NCBI GenBank assembly: GCA_033026295.1
Contig: CM065179.1
Location: forward strand, 22,189,275 to 22,253,274
Reading direction: 5' to 3'
Origin: Channa striata
Taxonomy: Eukaryota; Chordata; Actinopteri; Anabantiformes; Channidae
Length of the DNA stretch: 64,000 nt
Shown here: piece after piece, positions 24,601 to 35,700 of the stretch
Numbering within the stretch: the stretch's first letter is position 1
Layout: each line of letters begins with the position of its first letter
Translations under genes and position numbers: made by a program
The notes under the pieces: model-generated
Database searches by the model: none
The model's input: only the letters and a program-made list of their open reading frames with translations
What the model was told of the DNA's origin: nothing

Positions 24601-24940
24601 TAATCCACACCATGTCAGTTTCAGCTGCCAACTGCCAAGTGCATGGCACACATGCACACCGACACATTAAGACATAAACACACACACACACACAAATCAT
24701 TTTAAACAGTACTGTACTCACATAGAGTCCTGTGTGCCTGTCTCCAAAGAAGGGGAAAGCAACAGAAATCTCCACAAGCCCGGAGCCTCCGTCGTCCTGA
24801 GTGATGGTCTGGGAGTCCCCCTGGTCCTGGCCAAAGGGATAGAAATGCTCCAGCAGCACAGCAGGTACCACCCCAGGCAGTAGGTCCAGGGAAATCAGAG
24901 TGCAGAAGCAGGGCAGCAGGGCTCGCAGCGCCCACACCAT
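3677..24940 (-). CDS. sned1: Sned1: sushi, nidogen and EGF-like domain matrix protein (complete, 30 coding exons)
   Basis: Secreted extracellular-matrix protein of 1360 codons plus stop. Coding exons (minus strand, high to low): 24940-24722, 19888-19601, 19126-18986, 18829-18667, 18582-18457, 18162-18049, 17691-17578, 17030-16917, 15730-15683, 14082-13990, 13857-13723, 13419-13300, 13009-12893, 11693-11550, 11166-10993, 10825-10712, 10637-10524, 10429-10316, 10195-10079, 9959-9675, 9576-9393, 9158-9046, 8403-8125, 7943-7802, 7684-7602, 6696-6598, 6286-6170, 4285-4198, 4069-3990, 3720-3677. All junctions are GT-AG, phases agree and the total divides by three. Domain order: signal peptide, NIDO, EGF array, sushi, EGF array, three FN3, linker, EGF, Cys-containing tail, as in SNED1. 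The ATG at 24940 is chosen because a signal peptide (MVWALRALLPCFCTLISLDL) follows at once. About 50 residues shorter than human SNED1 (1413 from memory). Confidence 0.93.
4885..5180 (+). repeat. Teleost interspersed repeat tail ending in GGAT/GATA simple repeat
   Basis: The sequence gacaggcttcagctacctgcgaccctgagcaggataagc followed by ggatagatagataaatggatggat is the familiar 3' tail of a very common fish LINE/SINE-type repeat. Related copies appear at 32551-32640 (plus) and, inverted, at 45080-45370. Upstream text such as ctaaattgccaatatgtgtgaatgtg belongs to the same family. Limits are approximate. Confidence 0.65.
5341..5389. repeat. Perfect inverted repeat: 17-bp arms, 15-nt loop
   Basis: Left arm atggtgctttgtgcctt (5341-5357) is the exact reverse complement of aaggcacaaagcaccat (5373-5389), with a 15-nt loop between. 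It lies inside a sned1 intron. A transcript of either strand would fold into a stable hairpin. Whether this is a small palindromic transposon remnant or a functional RNA hairpin cannot be told from sequence. Confidence 0.85.
6126..6144. repeat. (GT)n microsatellite
   Basis: Uninterrupted GT run 24 bp left of the sned1 exon 27 donor side (exon edge at 6170). Confidence 0.9.
7399..7545 (+). mobile_element. Degenerate tRNA-derived SINE relic
   Basis: The order gggttcagttggtctcc...ctacgttctgaagtgtccctgagcactgaacccc...gtgagtcgcttcggatgaaaccatctgctaactgatg follows a common fish SINE: a degenerate promoter-like start, a ccctgagca(aga)cactgaacccc body, and a tail close to gtcgctttggataaaagcgtctgctaa. 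Too decayed for an exact family call. Lies in sned1 intron 25. Confidence 0.5.
8125..9959 (-). other. sned1: sned1 exons 20-23: three fibronectin type III domains
   Basis: FN3-1 is one exon (9959-9675; LHVMRVEENEVELRWDEPEP, then ITSV-like YNISTISIKRNTN). FN3-2 is split over 9576-9393 and 9158-9046 (VQLSWLVQTAG; GQMYTVDVLTQSG). FN3-3 is one exon (8403-8125; SALITWSRHP, then NGKLASYVVRELTPGQHYCV). NGKLASY is near-identical to the same stretch of human SNED1, which helps fix the orthology. Confidence 0.9.
10079..10825 (-). other. sned1: sned1 exons 16-19: second EGF-like array
   Basis: Four single-module exons at 10825-10712, 10637-10524, 10429-10316 and 10195-10079. They open EINECLSQPCLNGGTC, DINECLLEPCKHGGTC, EQDTCESSPCLNGGVC and LEDPCILKPCGNRGQC. 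The first two are of the calcium-binding type. The last, with CGNRGQC, corresponds to the SNED1 module just before the fibronectin III repeats. Confidence 0.9.
10993..11166 (-). other. sned1: sned1 exon 15: sushi (CCP) domain
   Basis: One exon encodes ELGCGPPPQVRHAEVQF, then VAVYICHSGF, and ends WSQPPHCD. The spacing CGPP...Y.C..GF...C...W..PP.C is the sushi/complement-control signature. It sits between the two EGF arrays, as in SNED1, and is phase 1-1. Confidence 0.9.
11694..12892. other. sned1 intron 13, no recognised feature
   Basis: AT-rich intron between two EGF exons. No EGF-like exon, transposon coding sequence or structured repeat was seen. Confidence 0.5.
14083..16916. other. sned1 introns 8 and 9 around the 48-nt exon
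   Basis: Apart from the short exon at 15683-15730 I see no coding sequence. Human SNED1 has one more EGF module at this place in the protein, but no EGF exon is readable here. A short repeat scrap lies near 16470-16495 (aatgttgtggctgactggta), the complement of a common fish repeat end. Confidence 0.5.
15683..15730 (-). other. sned1: sned1 48-nt cassette exon with two N-glycosylation sequons
   Basis: A short open stretch is bounded by a TTCCAG acceptor and a GTAAAA donor and encodes ELVALQVNSTEEENQTG across the junctions. Its phase (1-1) and position between two EGF exons fit the gene model, and including it keeps the whole CDS in frame. It contains NST and NQT sequons. It is the least certain exon of the gene because it has no EGF signature; skipping it would also leave the frame intact. 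Confidence 0.55.
17462..17492 (+). repeat. LINE/SINE tail fragment
   Basis: ctttggacaaaagcagctgccaaatgac resembles the tail ctttggataaaagcgtctgccaaatgac shared by many fish LINEs and SINEs. It is only a fragment. Confidence 0.4.
19889..24721. other. sned1 intron 1 (4.8 kb), no recognised coding feature
   Basis: Long first intron between the signal-peptide exon and the main NIDO exon. Open frames inside it, such as 20041-20382 (plus), lack domains and look random. A (CA)n run at 24678-24695 lies close to the exon 1 donor. First introns often hold enhancers, but nothing here identifies one. Confidence 0.5.
24678..24695. repeat. (CA)n microsatellite
   Basis: CA run 27 bp beyond the sned1 exon 1 donor. 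Confidence 0.9.
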
Positions 24941-26137
24941 GGCCTCAGCCACCCAGGGATGGAGCTGACAGCAGGCACCAAGGAGGGGAGGGAGGAGCAC
25001 ACACACCTGAGGCAACAAGAGCAGAGCAGGACAGGACGAGACCGTACGTTCCTCCTCTCGGCCACAGCAGTGTGAATCCTCAACAGACTGCTCTCTGGCT
25101 TTGCCTCTGTCTCTCCCCACTTGTCCTTTAGTGGTGAAGTGGGCTTCTTGTGTGAGACTGGGGAATACTGTAGATTCCTTGCATTCTGCTTGCTGCTGGG
25201 TATTGCATGAGCTTCAGCCCGTCTCACTGAAATGAAATGAGGGAAGGAATGAAAGAGGGGGAGCAGCGTGATTCAGTTGAGATGTGTGTGTGTGTGTGTT
25301 TTTTTTAACAATCCAGCGATTTGGTCCCTGATGGTCAGCTTAGAAATATCCTCAATAAAAGCTCTATTCTGCCTGCCAAAGGAGTTCTTTCAGTTTTGGC
25401 CCCACCTCCCCCCACAGGGATTCACTACGTTGCATAATTAGCTGATTCCAGCCAATGGCTGAAAAGAGGCTGGTAACTGGATAACCACTGGGCGGATCTA
25501 TGATAATGAAAAGTCTGCTTTAAAGAAACTCTGACGAGATTTTCGCTCTCAGTGAAACTCCTACAATTTACAGTTACCAGGGCAGGCAGAGTTCCACAGC
25601 GAGAAGACCGGCGTGTGCACGGCTGTGAAAATGCTACAGTGGACAGACAGTGTGCCAAGCAGAAGAGCTAAAATGCAAGTGTGACAAATAGTTACCGGCT
25701 TAGCAGATACGTGCAAACAGCAGATGCACATGTGGATGAACACACGTAACAAAGGAAACACAACACATTTGCGGTTTGTAATCAGCAAAGGGAAGAGCAC
25801 ATTTTAGAGCTGTAAAACACTGCCAGTGAAACTTTCAAGGAATGATAATCCCCCAGACATGGAGTCTGCAACAATCTTTGAAAGAAAACACAAGACAGCA
25901 CTAGCAACACAGAGTGAAGGTCATTCTCTCGTTGACAATGCTAAATGCACAAAGACGTTTAATGGTGTGAACCCAAAGCTAGATCTTCCTTGCCATGAAA
26001 GGCCAGTGCCTTTCACAGAAAAGTTCACAGAAAACTTTTCCATAACAAAGTTGTTTGGCCAACAGGATAAACATCAGCGATCACATTTCAACATCTTCAT
26101 CAACAAACTTGTGGAACTGTGCTGTGATACACCCAGT
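24941..26137. other. sned1 5' flank and spacer to the crocc2 3' end
   Basis: The frame of sned1 exon 1 stays open upstream to an ATG at 25120, so a longer N-terminus is formally possible. A (GT)n run followed by T8 lies at 25283-25307. No TATA box or CpG-dense block was recognised. The spacer between sned1 and the crocc2 polyadenylation signal is only about 1 kb; nothing else is seen in it. Confidence 0.45.
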
Positions 26138-26143
26138 TTTATT
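26138..26143 (-). terminator. crocc2: Putative crocc2 polyadenylation signal (AATAAA)
   Basis: tttatt on the plus strand reads AATAAA on the minus strand, 630 nt past the crocc2 stop codon. No closer canonical signal was seen. Confidence 0.45.
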
Positions 26144-26774
26144 AAAAACAACCACAATGTTTTCACTTAGTGATATTGATTGAGTCGAATACAATGCATA
26201 ATGAAAATAAATGACTTCCCCTATAGAATCTTTATGACAGTCTGAAATACTAATAAATTACAGCACCACACAGCAAAAAGTCTACTGAAAATCTGCAAAC
26301 AATTATTGTATATCTTTGGAACTATATCCGCATCAGGATGCACAAACAATGATTATGACATATGAAATCGATACGTGATCAACAAGACAAATTAGCATAC
26401 GAATAATTTCATTGCAAGAGTAAAGCACCAAGCGAGGAAATCACATTGCCTCTTCAAAGAATTACAGAGCATAAACAGCGTCAACTTCGAAACACCAACT
26501 GTAGCAAGCCAAAGGAAATCCTAAGAACAATTTGGCACGTCCAGTCCACTCGTAAACAGAATAGTCATTGTTTGTTGTTGTTGAATTTTCCCACAGATTA
26601 AAATAATCCGGTGTGCACATGGACGGGCGGGAGCGAACGCCTCAGGACTGTGTTTGTGAGTGCGTGTGCTTCCAAATGTGGACGTAGCTCGTAAATTAAT
26701 GTTGTTGGAAATCTGCCGGAGGATCAGTGAACGAGGAAGCCAGAGGTGCTACACACTTTACTGCAGGTCCCAGC

Positions 26775-29700
26775 CTACACACCAGGTTGGAGCATCTGAT
26801 TGAAATAAGTGTGCCGCCTTCTTGCCTCCTGATCTAGTTGCTCTTTAAGAGTCAGCACCTATTGACAACAAAGAAAGAGGAAACTGGGATAACGTTCTGT
26901 AGAGCACAAAAACATTAAGACGACAGTTTGCAGCAAACTGCCCACAGCTAAAGTAAAAATACCTGTTCCTCCAGGCACCTGACCCTCTGCCGATGGGCCT
27001 TCTCCCTGGTCTCCAGGGCCTGTTCTGCTTGGAGCTGACTGTCTCTCAAACGATCTGTCTCCAAATCTAACTCCTGGTGATGACGGGCTGTCACCTCCAG
27101 GAGGTGCTGTGCATGAGTGTGCTCCATCTCAGAGACCTGGGCCTGATGACAGTTCACATACAGTGATTGTATGTAATTGAAAGAAAGTGGTATGTTGTAG
27201 ATCAGTGCTATAACCAGTCAGGTTCTGACCTGTGAAAAGCAGCCAGCTAGCAAGCATTTCTTGGTAGAAGGTGGCTTTTTGGTAGATATAAAAGGCAAAT
27301 ATTGAAACCTGAGCTTGAGAAGTACTTCTTTAAAGTAATAGTACGTAACATTTTATTAAATTTAATCAAATCTTTAATGTTTAATAATTTAAAAAACATA
27401 CTATGTCATTTTATACAATTAACCTTGTCTAATGAATATACCTGTAAAGTAATGCTATATTTGACAGTGAAGTAACTTTTGAAGACAAGTATTTGTACAC
27501 ACAAATTGTTCATACAGTGTGTTGCTGTTGCAGACAACGTCACCACGGCCTCACACCTGCCGAACATTCTGCAGCCTCTCACCTGCAGACTCTGCAGCTC
27601 GCTCTGCCTTTCTGCCAGCTCCTGCTCCAGGCTGCGGATTATTTGCCCCAACTGCTCCTTTTGTCTGGCCGCTGAAGCTGCCTCTTCCTCCCTCCTAAGC
27701 CTCTCCAGCTCCACCTGACAACAGCACGAGGGCGAAATAATGTGAACGACTTTACCATGATTGTTTTGCACTCGTGTGCCTTCCTGTAATGCATATAGCA
27801 GAAGCGAAACACAGAGGCTCTTGGTTCTCACAGTCCACACACTCTACGTGTTTCCATAACTTTAGGACCCTTATGTGCAATGTGTGACAAAGATAAATAC
27901 GTGGAAAATGGAGCAGACATTATGAGACAAATAGCAAAGTATATCCTAGTAAATATTATTCAAACATAAGTGTAAGTGCCCATTTTGTGTCTTAATGCTT
28001 CAGGAGCTGCATGTCTTCACTTGGTCCAGAATGTGGCAGCAAGGCTTCTGACCAGCAACTAAACACATATTACTTCAGTCCTGGCGTCTTTACAAACATG
28101 GCCTTCCAGCAGTTGCAGAATTTAAGATCCTTTTATTTGCATTTAAAGCCATATGTGGTTTGGCCGAAATGTTTGTTTTACTACTAAATGACATAACTCC
28201 ATTGAAGTGCAATGCTAAATCCCTGACAAACTCATAAAGCACTGTATGAATAAAGTAATTTCTACCTAAGACCATTATGTACTGCAATATGTGACATCTT
28301 AATCAGGAACATGACTGACTTTAAAGATGGCTAAAAGCAGGCAAAGAGTGCATTCTGAGGTACTCCAAAAAGTGGGGCAGACGGGAACGCCAACCTTCTC
28401 CAGGGTCTTCCTGAGTGCCGATTTGTCTTTACCAAGGCGTGTCGCCACCCTTTCCATTTCGGCTTTCTCACATTGTAGCTTTTGCAAGGAGCTCTGGAGA
28501 TTGGCGACGTTGTCTTGGAGATTATCCTTTGCTCTCTGCAGCTGCTGGGTGGCCCCCTGGGTCTGCAGTTCGGCTTCCTGCCGTTGCTTCAGACTCTGGG
28601 ACAGTCAATCATCCGTACATCAAACTGAAGTCTCAGCCTTGGCACCTTCATTTAAACTCTAACCTCAGTGTGACTCACCTCTTTCAGTGTTCTGTTATGT
28701 TTCTCCAGCTCGGAATAATTCAGCTCTAAATCCTCATGGGCTCTTTGCATGTTTTGTGTCCGTTCTGTAAGTGTGTGGTTTAACTTCTTACTTTCTGTAA
28801 GGGCATCTCGAGTCTTATCCAGATGTTCCTATGGGCAAGCACATATGGACAAGCACTATACAACGAGCACAGTTTTGTTAAACACTGATTTTGCAATTAA
28901 AGTTACTTTATATTTCCCACATTGCTTCATGTTGTTTTACACTTGTATAGAGCGTGACTTGTAGAGTGCTTGACATACTGCAGAAACCTAAAGAGTAATC
29001 ACTCTTTGGAGTGATTTATACTAAACATGTCATGTTTTTCTTTGCTTAAAGTGCAGCCCCAAACTAAGACCTAAAGGCTCTTCTGAGAAGCTCTTGAGGG
29101 GCTAATGATCTTGCCCGAACATTTCAGTCTTTAAAGATTGAAGGAATAACCACAGCAGCAAATGTAACGAAAAAGTCTGGAACTGAGAAGTTACATAGCT
29201 GTACTGTACTTCAAAGCACGGCTATGGAAGTATTCCCATTCATCTTAGTTATTCTTCAAGATTCTTTGGGCATTTCTGCCATTATTAGATAAAGGGGAGA
29301 GGTGGGACATGACATGTAGCCAAGGCCCCCAGCCGGACTCTACACGGTAAGTATTCCAACTATCCAGTCGACAGGATGCTCCCACATGATTTGTTTTGAT
29401 GTTAAAATCTTTGAACTCAAATTCATTTCCTCTCATAGTTTGCACCTGTACCTTTCTACCTCCACTAGCTTTTACTTTGTTGAATAGTGGGTGTAATCAG
29501 GAGAGAAACTGTACCTGTAGCAACCTCCGGTCCTGCTCACTCCCAGTCAGAGCCCTCTGCAGCTTTGATATCTGCTCCTGTAGGGCTCCAGTGTTGGCCC
29601 TATTGTCACTGAGGGTGCTTGTCAGTTTGTGGAGCTGCTCTCTCAGCTGGCTCTCATGCTGCTCGGCTCGAGCCAGTGACGTGGTCAGCCTCTCCTCACT

Positions 29701-32700
29701 GACCTTCATTGCTGCACACCGGTCCTCACTCTCATCCAGCTTCCTCCTCATCTCTGACAGTGTTTCCTGCAGCACCCCTACCTCTGCATCCAGCTCTGCT
29801 GTCCTTAGCTGGGCTCGCTGTAGCTCACCCTCAAGGGTACGCTGGGAGCGATCTAGACAATGCACTTTATTCTCTGCTGCTTCTAAAGACTCTTTCAGCT
29901 TCTGCTTGACTGTACTCGCACAGGATTCTAGGCCCTGGAGGATTTCCAACTTATCCTGTGGAGGAATGAGCACAGGATTGTATTTTTGCTACTGAAAATG
30001 CTGCACACTATATCAGTTAATATTCATCTCTTTGTCTTTTACGTACCTGCAGTGCCTTAGTTTCTGCCTGAGCAGCTTGCAGGCTAGTTCTGAGTTGAGC
30101 TACATCCTCCTCAAGGCTTCTCTTCTCCTTCTTTTCACGATGTGCTACTTCTTCCTGGATGGAAAGGGATCTATGTGCCTCATGCAATCTTTCTGTCATT
30201 TCTCTGTTTTCTGTAAAAAAGAAAAGTTAAACGTGTTGTATGTCTAAACATAGTTAATCACTGATGTAAATATAGGATGCACTGCTTTTCCTACCTTGTT
30301 GTGATTGCTTCAAGGAGTTCTGCAGTTTTAGCAGCTGGGTGGCTGATTTATCCTGACTGCCTTGAAGTTCTGTAACCTGTTGGCTTAGACTTACAATCTG
30401 AGCCTTGGCTTCATCCTGAAGCAGAAAGAATTATTGTATTTTTTATCATGTGTATTTTATTTAGATGATAAAGTGCCATGAATTCTGCAAAAGTATTAAC
30501 ACACTTAACATATGAATTCAGTTGTATATTGCGGAAGTGTTTCTCTTTCACTGAAAAGCAATACTGACTTTAGGGCGACAGACTCTGAGGTTATATTTAA
30601 CCAGATAAAAGGAAATTTAAACGTACTCTGTCTTTTTGTGTGATCCTGAATTCCTTTTGGAGTTCCTGAAGGGCTGTATGCACTGATTCCACATCCAGCT
30701 CTCCATCTTCACAATGACAAAAGGACAACACAGATCTATCTGTTACACTGTCACACCCCCTGACAGATCACACTTATTACTGTAATTTACATAGAAAAAA
30801 TGGCACCATGACACCTTAATATAAAAATCTGTGAGTATACCTTTTACTTGCAAATGGTTTCTCCAGGGAGAAGGAGATCGTTTATGCGACCCAGGTGTGC
30901 CTGAAAGGCATGCACGGCTGATGCCAATGGTGCGGCGCAAAGCTGAATACAACCCTGCCAGCTTGAGCTCCAGCTCTTTGCGCTTGGCATCACCCAGTCC
31001 TAGCTGTTCCTCCAGGTTCTGGGCTTTGTTTTCAGCGAGACCAACCTGCACAGAGAGTTCCCTGATCTGGACCCTGGCATCCTCTAATTCCTCCCCCAGC
31101 TGGGCAGAGGTTTCTCTGAGCCTCTGCTCACTGTGCCGCTTGGAAGCCTCGCTTTCCTGCAGCCGCTCCTGGCTCTTCTGTTCTGCTGTTTCCAGTTCCA
31201 CCAAACGACACTGCAGTCCTACAACCTGAATAAGAACAAAGAACAAACTCACATAACAAATTGAATTCATGGCGGCTGTCATCTGTGCAACTATTATTTA
31301 CCGTGAATTATGTCATAAGAGATTATAACTTGGGAGCACGATGATAAATATAGAAATACTTGCCAATTAACTGGTTGAATTATAAGCCGTAAGTTATATA
31401 AGCTGTCTACATTTAGCTGTTTCGTTTACAGTGGTGTGCAGTTGTTTTGCGCTTATAAAAATGTAGATCTAGCAAAATTGAATAGCCCATTTGGGTCAGA
31501 CTGACACAGAGAGTATGCTCTTAATTGCTTGCATTCTTTTATTTTTAGCTTCCATCAATTGTGCTGTATTCAAGACACAATCATGTTTTTAACTTTTGTG
31601 TAAATAACAGGTTTAACAAACTACATTAAAAACAGAACTGGAACATTATTGTTTTAAATAGATGTCACTCAGTAATCTTTGGATCACATTAATAGTACTG
31701 AAATCTGGAGTTTTTGTATTCCTTTGACATGACTTGTGCCCCCACATACATCACATTTCTGGTGTCAAACTATTTAATGACATTCCCAACATCTCTCAAC
31801 TCCTATCTGTTTTTAACTAAAAACCATCTGACACGTGGGAAGGAAGGACACTTCAAGACATAGTGCCAAAGGTATAAAAAGGACCAAGATACAATATGAG
31901 AAATACGAATAAACATAAGAGTCACAATATATATTTAAAAGACTAGAATATTCATAATAGTATAAATTATTGTTGTTAGCATCAAATATAGCATCATAAT
32001 AATATAGCATAATAATGTGCAAAAACAAAGATTTCTGTAACTTTTCTGTGTATTCACTTGACAACTCAGAGACAGAGTGATGGGAATTGGGGCTATGGAA
32101 CAGAAGAGGTTCAAAATCTAACTTTACAGAATATAAAAAGTAACTGTTAAATGTTTCAACTAACAATATGCTATGAAAATAAACATACTTCCCTTTCAGC
32201 TAATGTGTGAACAGACCCTGACCAAGTAAGACCCCCAAAATATTGTCCAACCCCACCTAAAACCTACACAGTGTGTTCAGGCTTGTAACAGGACTCAGAA
32301 ATTCATTTAAGTTAGGTTAACATTAGCCTCGGGTTTGTGTAAGGTTTTGATAAACTTTATGGTACTGCAGGTATGATTGTTGTGTGATGCTTTTTGTGTT
32401 TTGTGAAACATTATTCTGGCTAGACCTTTGTGGTTCCCAGGTTCTTCACCATTCACAGCACCTAGTCTGATGGCCAAAAGCTTAATTTGGTTGTGAGAAC
32501 AGTTAGCCTTCTTCCATATGAAGGCTAAATGTTCCTACATGCCTATTGCAAACTATACGGCGTACAATGAATGCTGCGATCGGCTCCAGCCCCCTGCGAC
32601 CCTGCCCAGGATAAGGGGTTACAGAAAACAAATGGATAAAAGAACGGTTTTCATTTTTCTAGATACTAATTAGTTTTATACAGATCTGTTTTCACTTTGA

Positions 32701-35700
32701 CATGAATGAGATGTTTTCTGCCTGAACGAGTCTGGAACATTTTCATACAGATATATTTTCATACATATATATCAAACTAGACGGCCTTTACCTCATTCAG
32801 TGCTGCTTCTCTGCCTGCCTCACACTCTAACACTCTCTGCTTCAGAGTGAAAGCCTCACGACGTGCCTCCTCTTCCTTCTGCTCCTCCTGACACACCCGA
32901 GTGTGCAGCTCTTGCAGCTCCTGTTTTTGCCGGCTGTTGTCACCTTCAAGTACCTTTACCTGATTATGTTTACAAGGCACAAACTATTTGACGGTAAGTC
33001 CTTTACATTAATTGAGATGGAAAGAGGAAACTTCTTAAACTTTCACCTGTCTCCGAAGCTCCTGCAGCTCTCTGCGTGCCTGCAGGCGAGACTTCTCTAG
33101 CTCCCTCATCGTGCCCCGTAAAGTAGTGGCCTCTTGACTCACTGAGCTCCTACATTCCTCTAGGATGGCCATTTTCTGCTCCTTCTCATCCAGGGCTCTT
33201 CTCAAGCTAATAAAGATATGTTTCGAATTAACATCAGAAGGATTTACAAAATAGTGCATCTGCAGTCAAATGTGAAAGCTGGTACCTGCTGTTTTCACTC
33301 TCTGCTTTTTTGATTAAAGTTCTGAGCTCCTCATTAGAGAATTGTATGGCCTCTTTCTCTCTGGTCTCATCCCCCAAGACCCTTTTAAGATCCAGGGCTT
33401 CTTTTCTTTGCTTGTCGTGTACTTGTGCACACTCCTGGAGTGCTCTGTGAGCCTCAGTGAGTTCCTTTCGCTCTTTCTTAAGACCATCCTCTGTTTCCTG
33501 CAGCTGCCGACGGAGGCCTTCTAACTTGAGTCAAAAAGTGAGGTTCTCGTGTCAGTAAAGATGAATCAAGGATACATCCAGGATTTATAGATAAACAGCA
33601 ACATTTTCAATGCAACTGATAAAAAATAGTAATAGACACAAACAAATTAACATCATTAGTCTTGTCCAATCAGGAAAAATCTTTCAGCCTACTGCAAAAT
33701 GATTCAGAGTCACGTAATATATTCAAGCTTCACTGTTCAAAAGCGAAATCTCAACATCCCCTATTTGAAGTGCTGTGTACACAATTTCAAAACACTGCAT
33801 GACCTATATTCTGTTTTATAGCAACATGTTGAATTTAGCAAGAAAAAATAGGGAGGACAATGCTTATCTCAGCGTAGAGAAGAGACAGTTGGGCCTATAG
33901 CCAGATGCTGTCTCTTCCCATCTCCTCATTGCAGCTCGGAGTGTAAAGGATCCACAGAGATCACCATGATAAACAGCAGACCCCCCCACCGAGGTCGTGG
34001 GGAAGGAGCAGAAGACGGGTGGAGGAGGGAGGATGAGGAGCAGAATGAGGAGGAGGACTGTTATGTTCAGAGGCCACACAAGATGGTTCTTTCTCATAAA
34101 CTCGAATGTGAGAAAAAACAAACCAGTGCTGATCTGGCCAATTATACTTTATTTTATCTGATTTTTTGGGTGGAGAGCAGAGGAAAGGGGAGAGAATATG
34201 AGGGCAGCAGTGTTGTGTTATGTGGATGGGAGAGGGGAACCTGGAGTCCCAGTGGAGCCAGTCTCTCGCTGCTGCAAGGGAGAAAATAAACACTCCCCTA
34301 CTGGCTTATTTACACAGGGGTCTAACTCAAACTTTGATTTCAGAGTATGGTACCAGGGACTGTATTCTCCTCCTGCTGTTTCCTTCTCTCTTCCCTTGAT
34401 TTCTTCATTCTTTTGCTCTCTAACCCTGTCACACACTCTCACTCATGCTTTTTAATTGTCTGACATGAGAATCCTGAGATGGGATTAGTGAAAATAATCA
34501 AACATGGAAATGTGCAAGGGTGGTAGCCAAATATGACAATGTGGCTGAAGCCTGACTTAAAATATATGCTATTAAGCATGGCTGTCCAAACCTCACAGCT
34601 CTGGCTTCACACACTCTCATTCACTTCAGTTTGACAAGACGAAGGAGGCAAATTGAAGACAGGATGGCCCTCATTTTTGCTATTTTATTGAAACCACGTT
34701 CCATACAGATAAACAATTCTCTACTCCAAGGAACCAGGCTTTTTTCAAGGCATGGTGAGGACCTTACAGCTCTACAAGTTACATCTTAATGAGGTGACTA
34801 TAATGTTGTTTTTCCAAACACAGAGTGACCCTTTGCCTGGAAGCCTGACCTCAAACAACCACTGGGCCAAAAAATTTAGTCTAATTGCAGTTTATATTTA
34901 TAAAGTTAGTGGATCTGCGGACTCTGCAGACTTTGCCCTGATGCTAGTGAAGCTCTGTAGCACGCAGTGGCTGGAATTTAGTCAGTTGCATATCCATGAT
35001 GCAATTCTCCCATAACACCACATACCCAAAGGGATCTGTTGGGTGGAGATCTGGTGACTGTGGAAGCCATTTGAGTGCAGTTCACTTATTGTCATGTTTA
35101 ACAAAGAGGATTAAGAGGATTTTATCCTCGTGACATGGTGTGTTATCCTGCTGGAAATAGCCATATTAATGGAAACTCTGGTTGAAAGGGATGGACATGA
35201 TCAGCTGCAGCACTCAAGGAGGCTGTGTCATTTAGATCATGCTCCAATAACAATTTAGTGCAGAGAACTGTCGCACATTGGATATTTTATCTTTTTATTA
35301 TATTCTACTATTCACTGTAAACCCTAGAGATGGTTATGTGGGAAAATCCCAGTAAATCAGCAGTTTCTAAAATACTTGGAGCATCTGGCACCAACAACCA
35401 TGTCACTTTAATCGATTTTTTACAGTTCTGATGCTTAAAAGGTGGTTTTAATGATTTGGCCACCCTTGAACATTAAAACCTAATACAACACATTAATACA
35501 ATGAACTCCAGACCCCACCAGCCACTATGATCTCAGTAATAAACACATAGCAGAATAATTACCTTTCTGATAGTTTCAAATTAAAAACTGAGAAGTTGAT
35601 ATTTTTTAAAACTAAGAAACAGTGCAGAACTGCTGTATTCTGCCGCTAGATTGTTCAGGTGTTTTGATTGTTGTTTGATCGTTCCAAATACAAGTATTAA

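Larger units (their letters stand above)
18667..24940 (-). other. sned1: sned1 exons 1-4: signal peptide and NIDO domain
   Basis: Exon 1 (24940-24722) encodes the signal peptide and FYPFGQDQGD...DDGGSG, the N-terminal edge of the NIDO domain. Exon 2 (19888-19601) carries FWADVDNRHAG and FNATWVLIATWHQVTFFGG. Exon 3 (19126-18986) has LSFTIFQYNNITWTTG. Exon 4 (18829-18667) has the closing AGFNAGDGKRYFNIPGSRT and WVFRIDD. NIDO domains occur in nidogen, alpha-tectorin, mucin-4 and SNED1. The position that is RGD in human SNED1 is QGD here. Confidence 0.9.

Noticed and set aside
29396..29995. 199-codon plus-strand frame over a crocc2 exon
   Set aside because: Antisense shadow of the 441-nt coiled-coil exon; its Ser/Leu-rich composition is what the complement of Glu/Gln-rich codons gives.
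33966..34289. Charged 107-codon plus-strand frame in a crocc2 intron
   Set aside because: Low-complexity R/E/G-rich start followed by unrelated sequence; no conserved motif.
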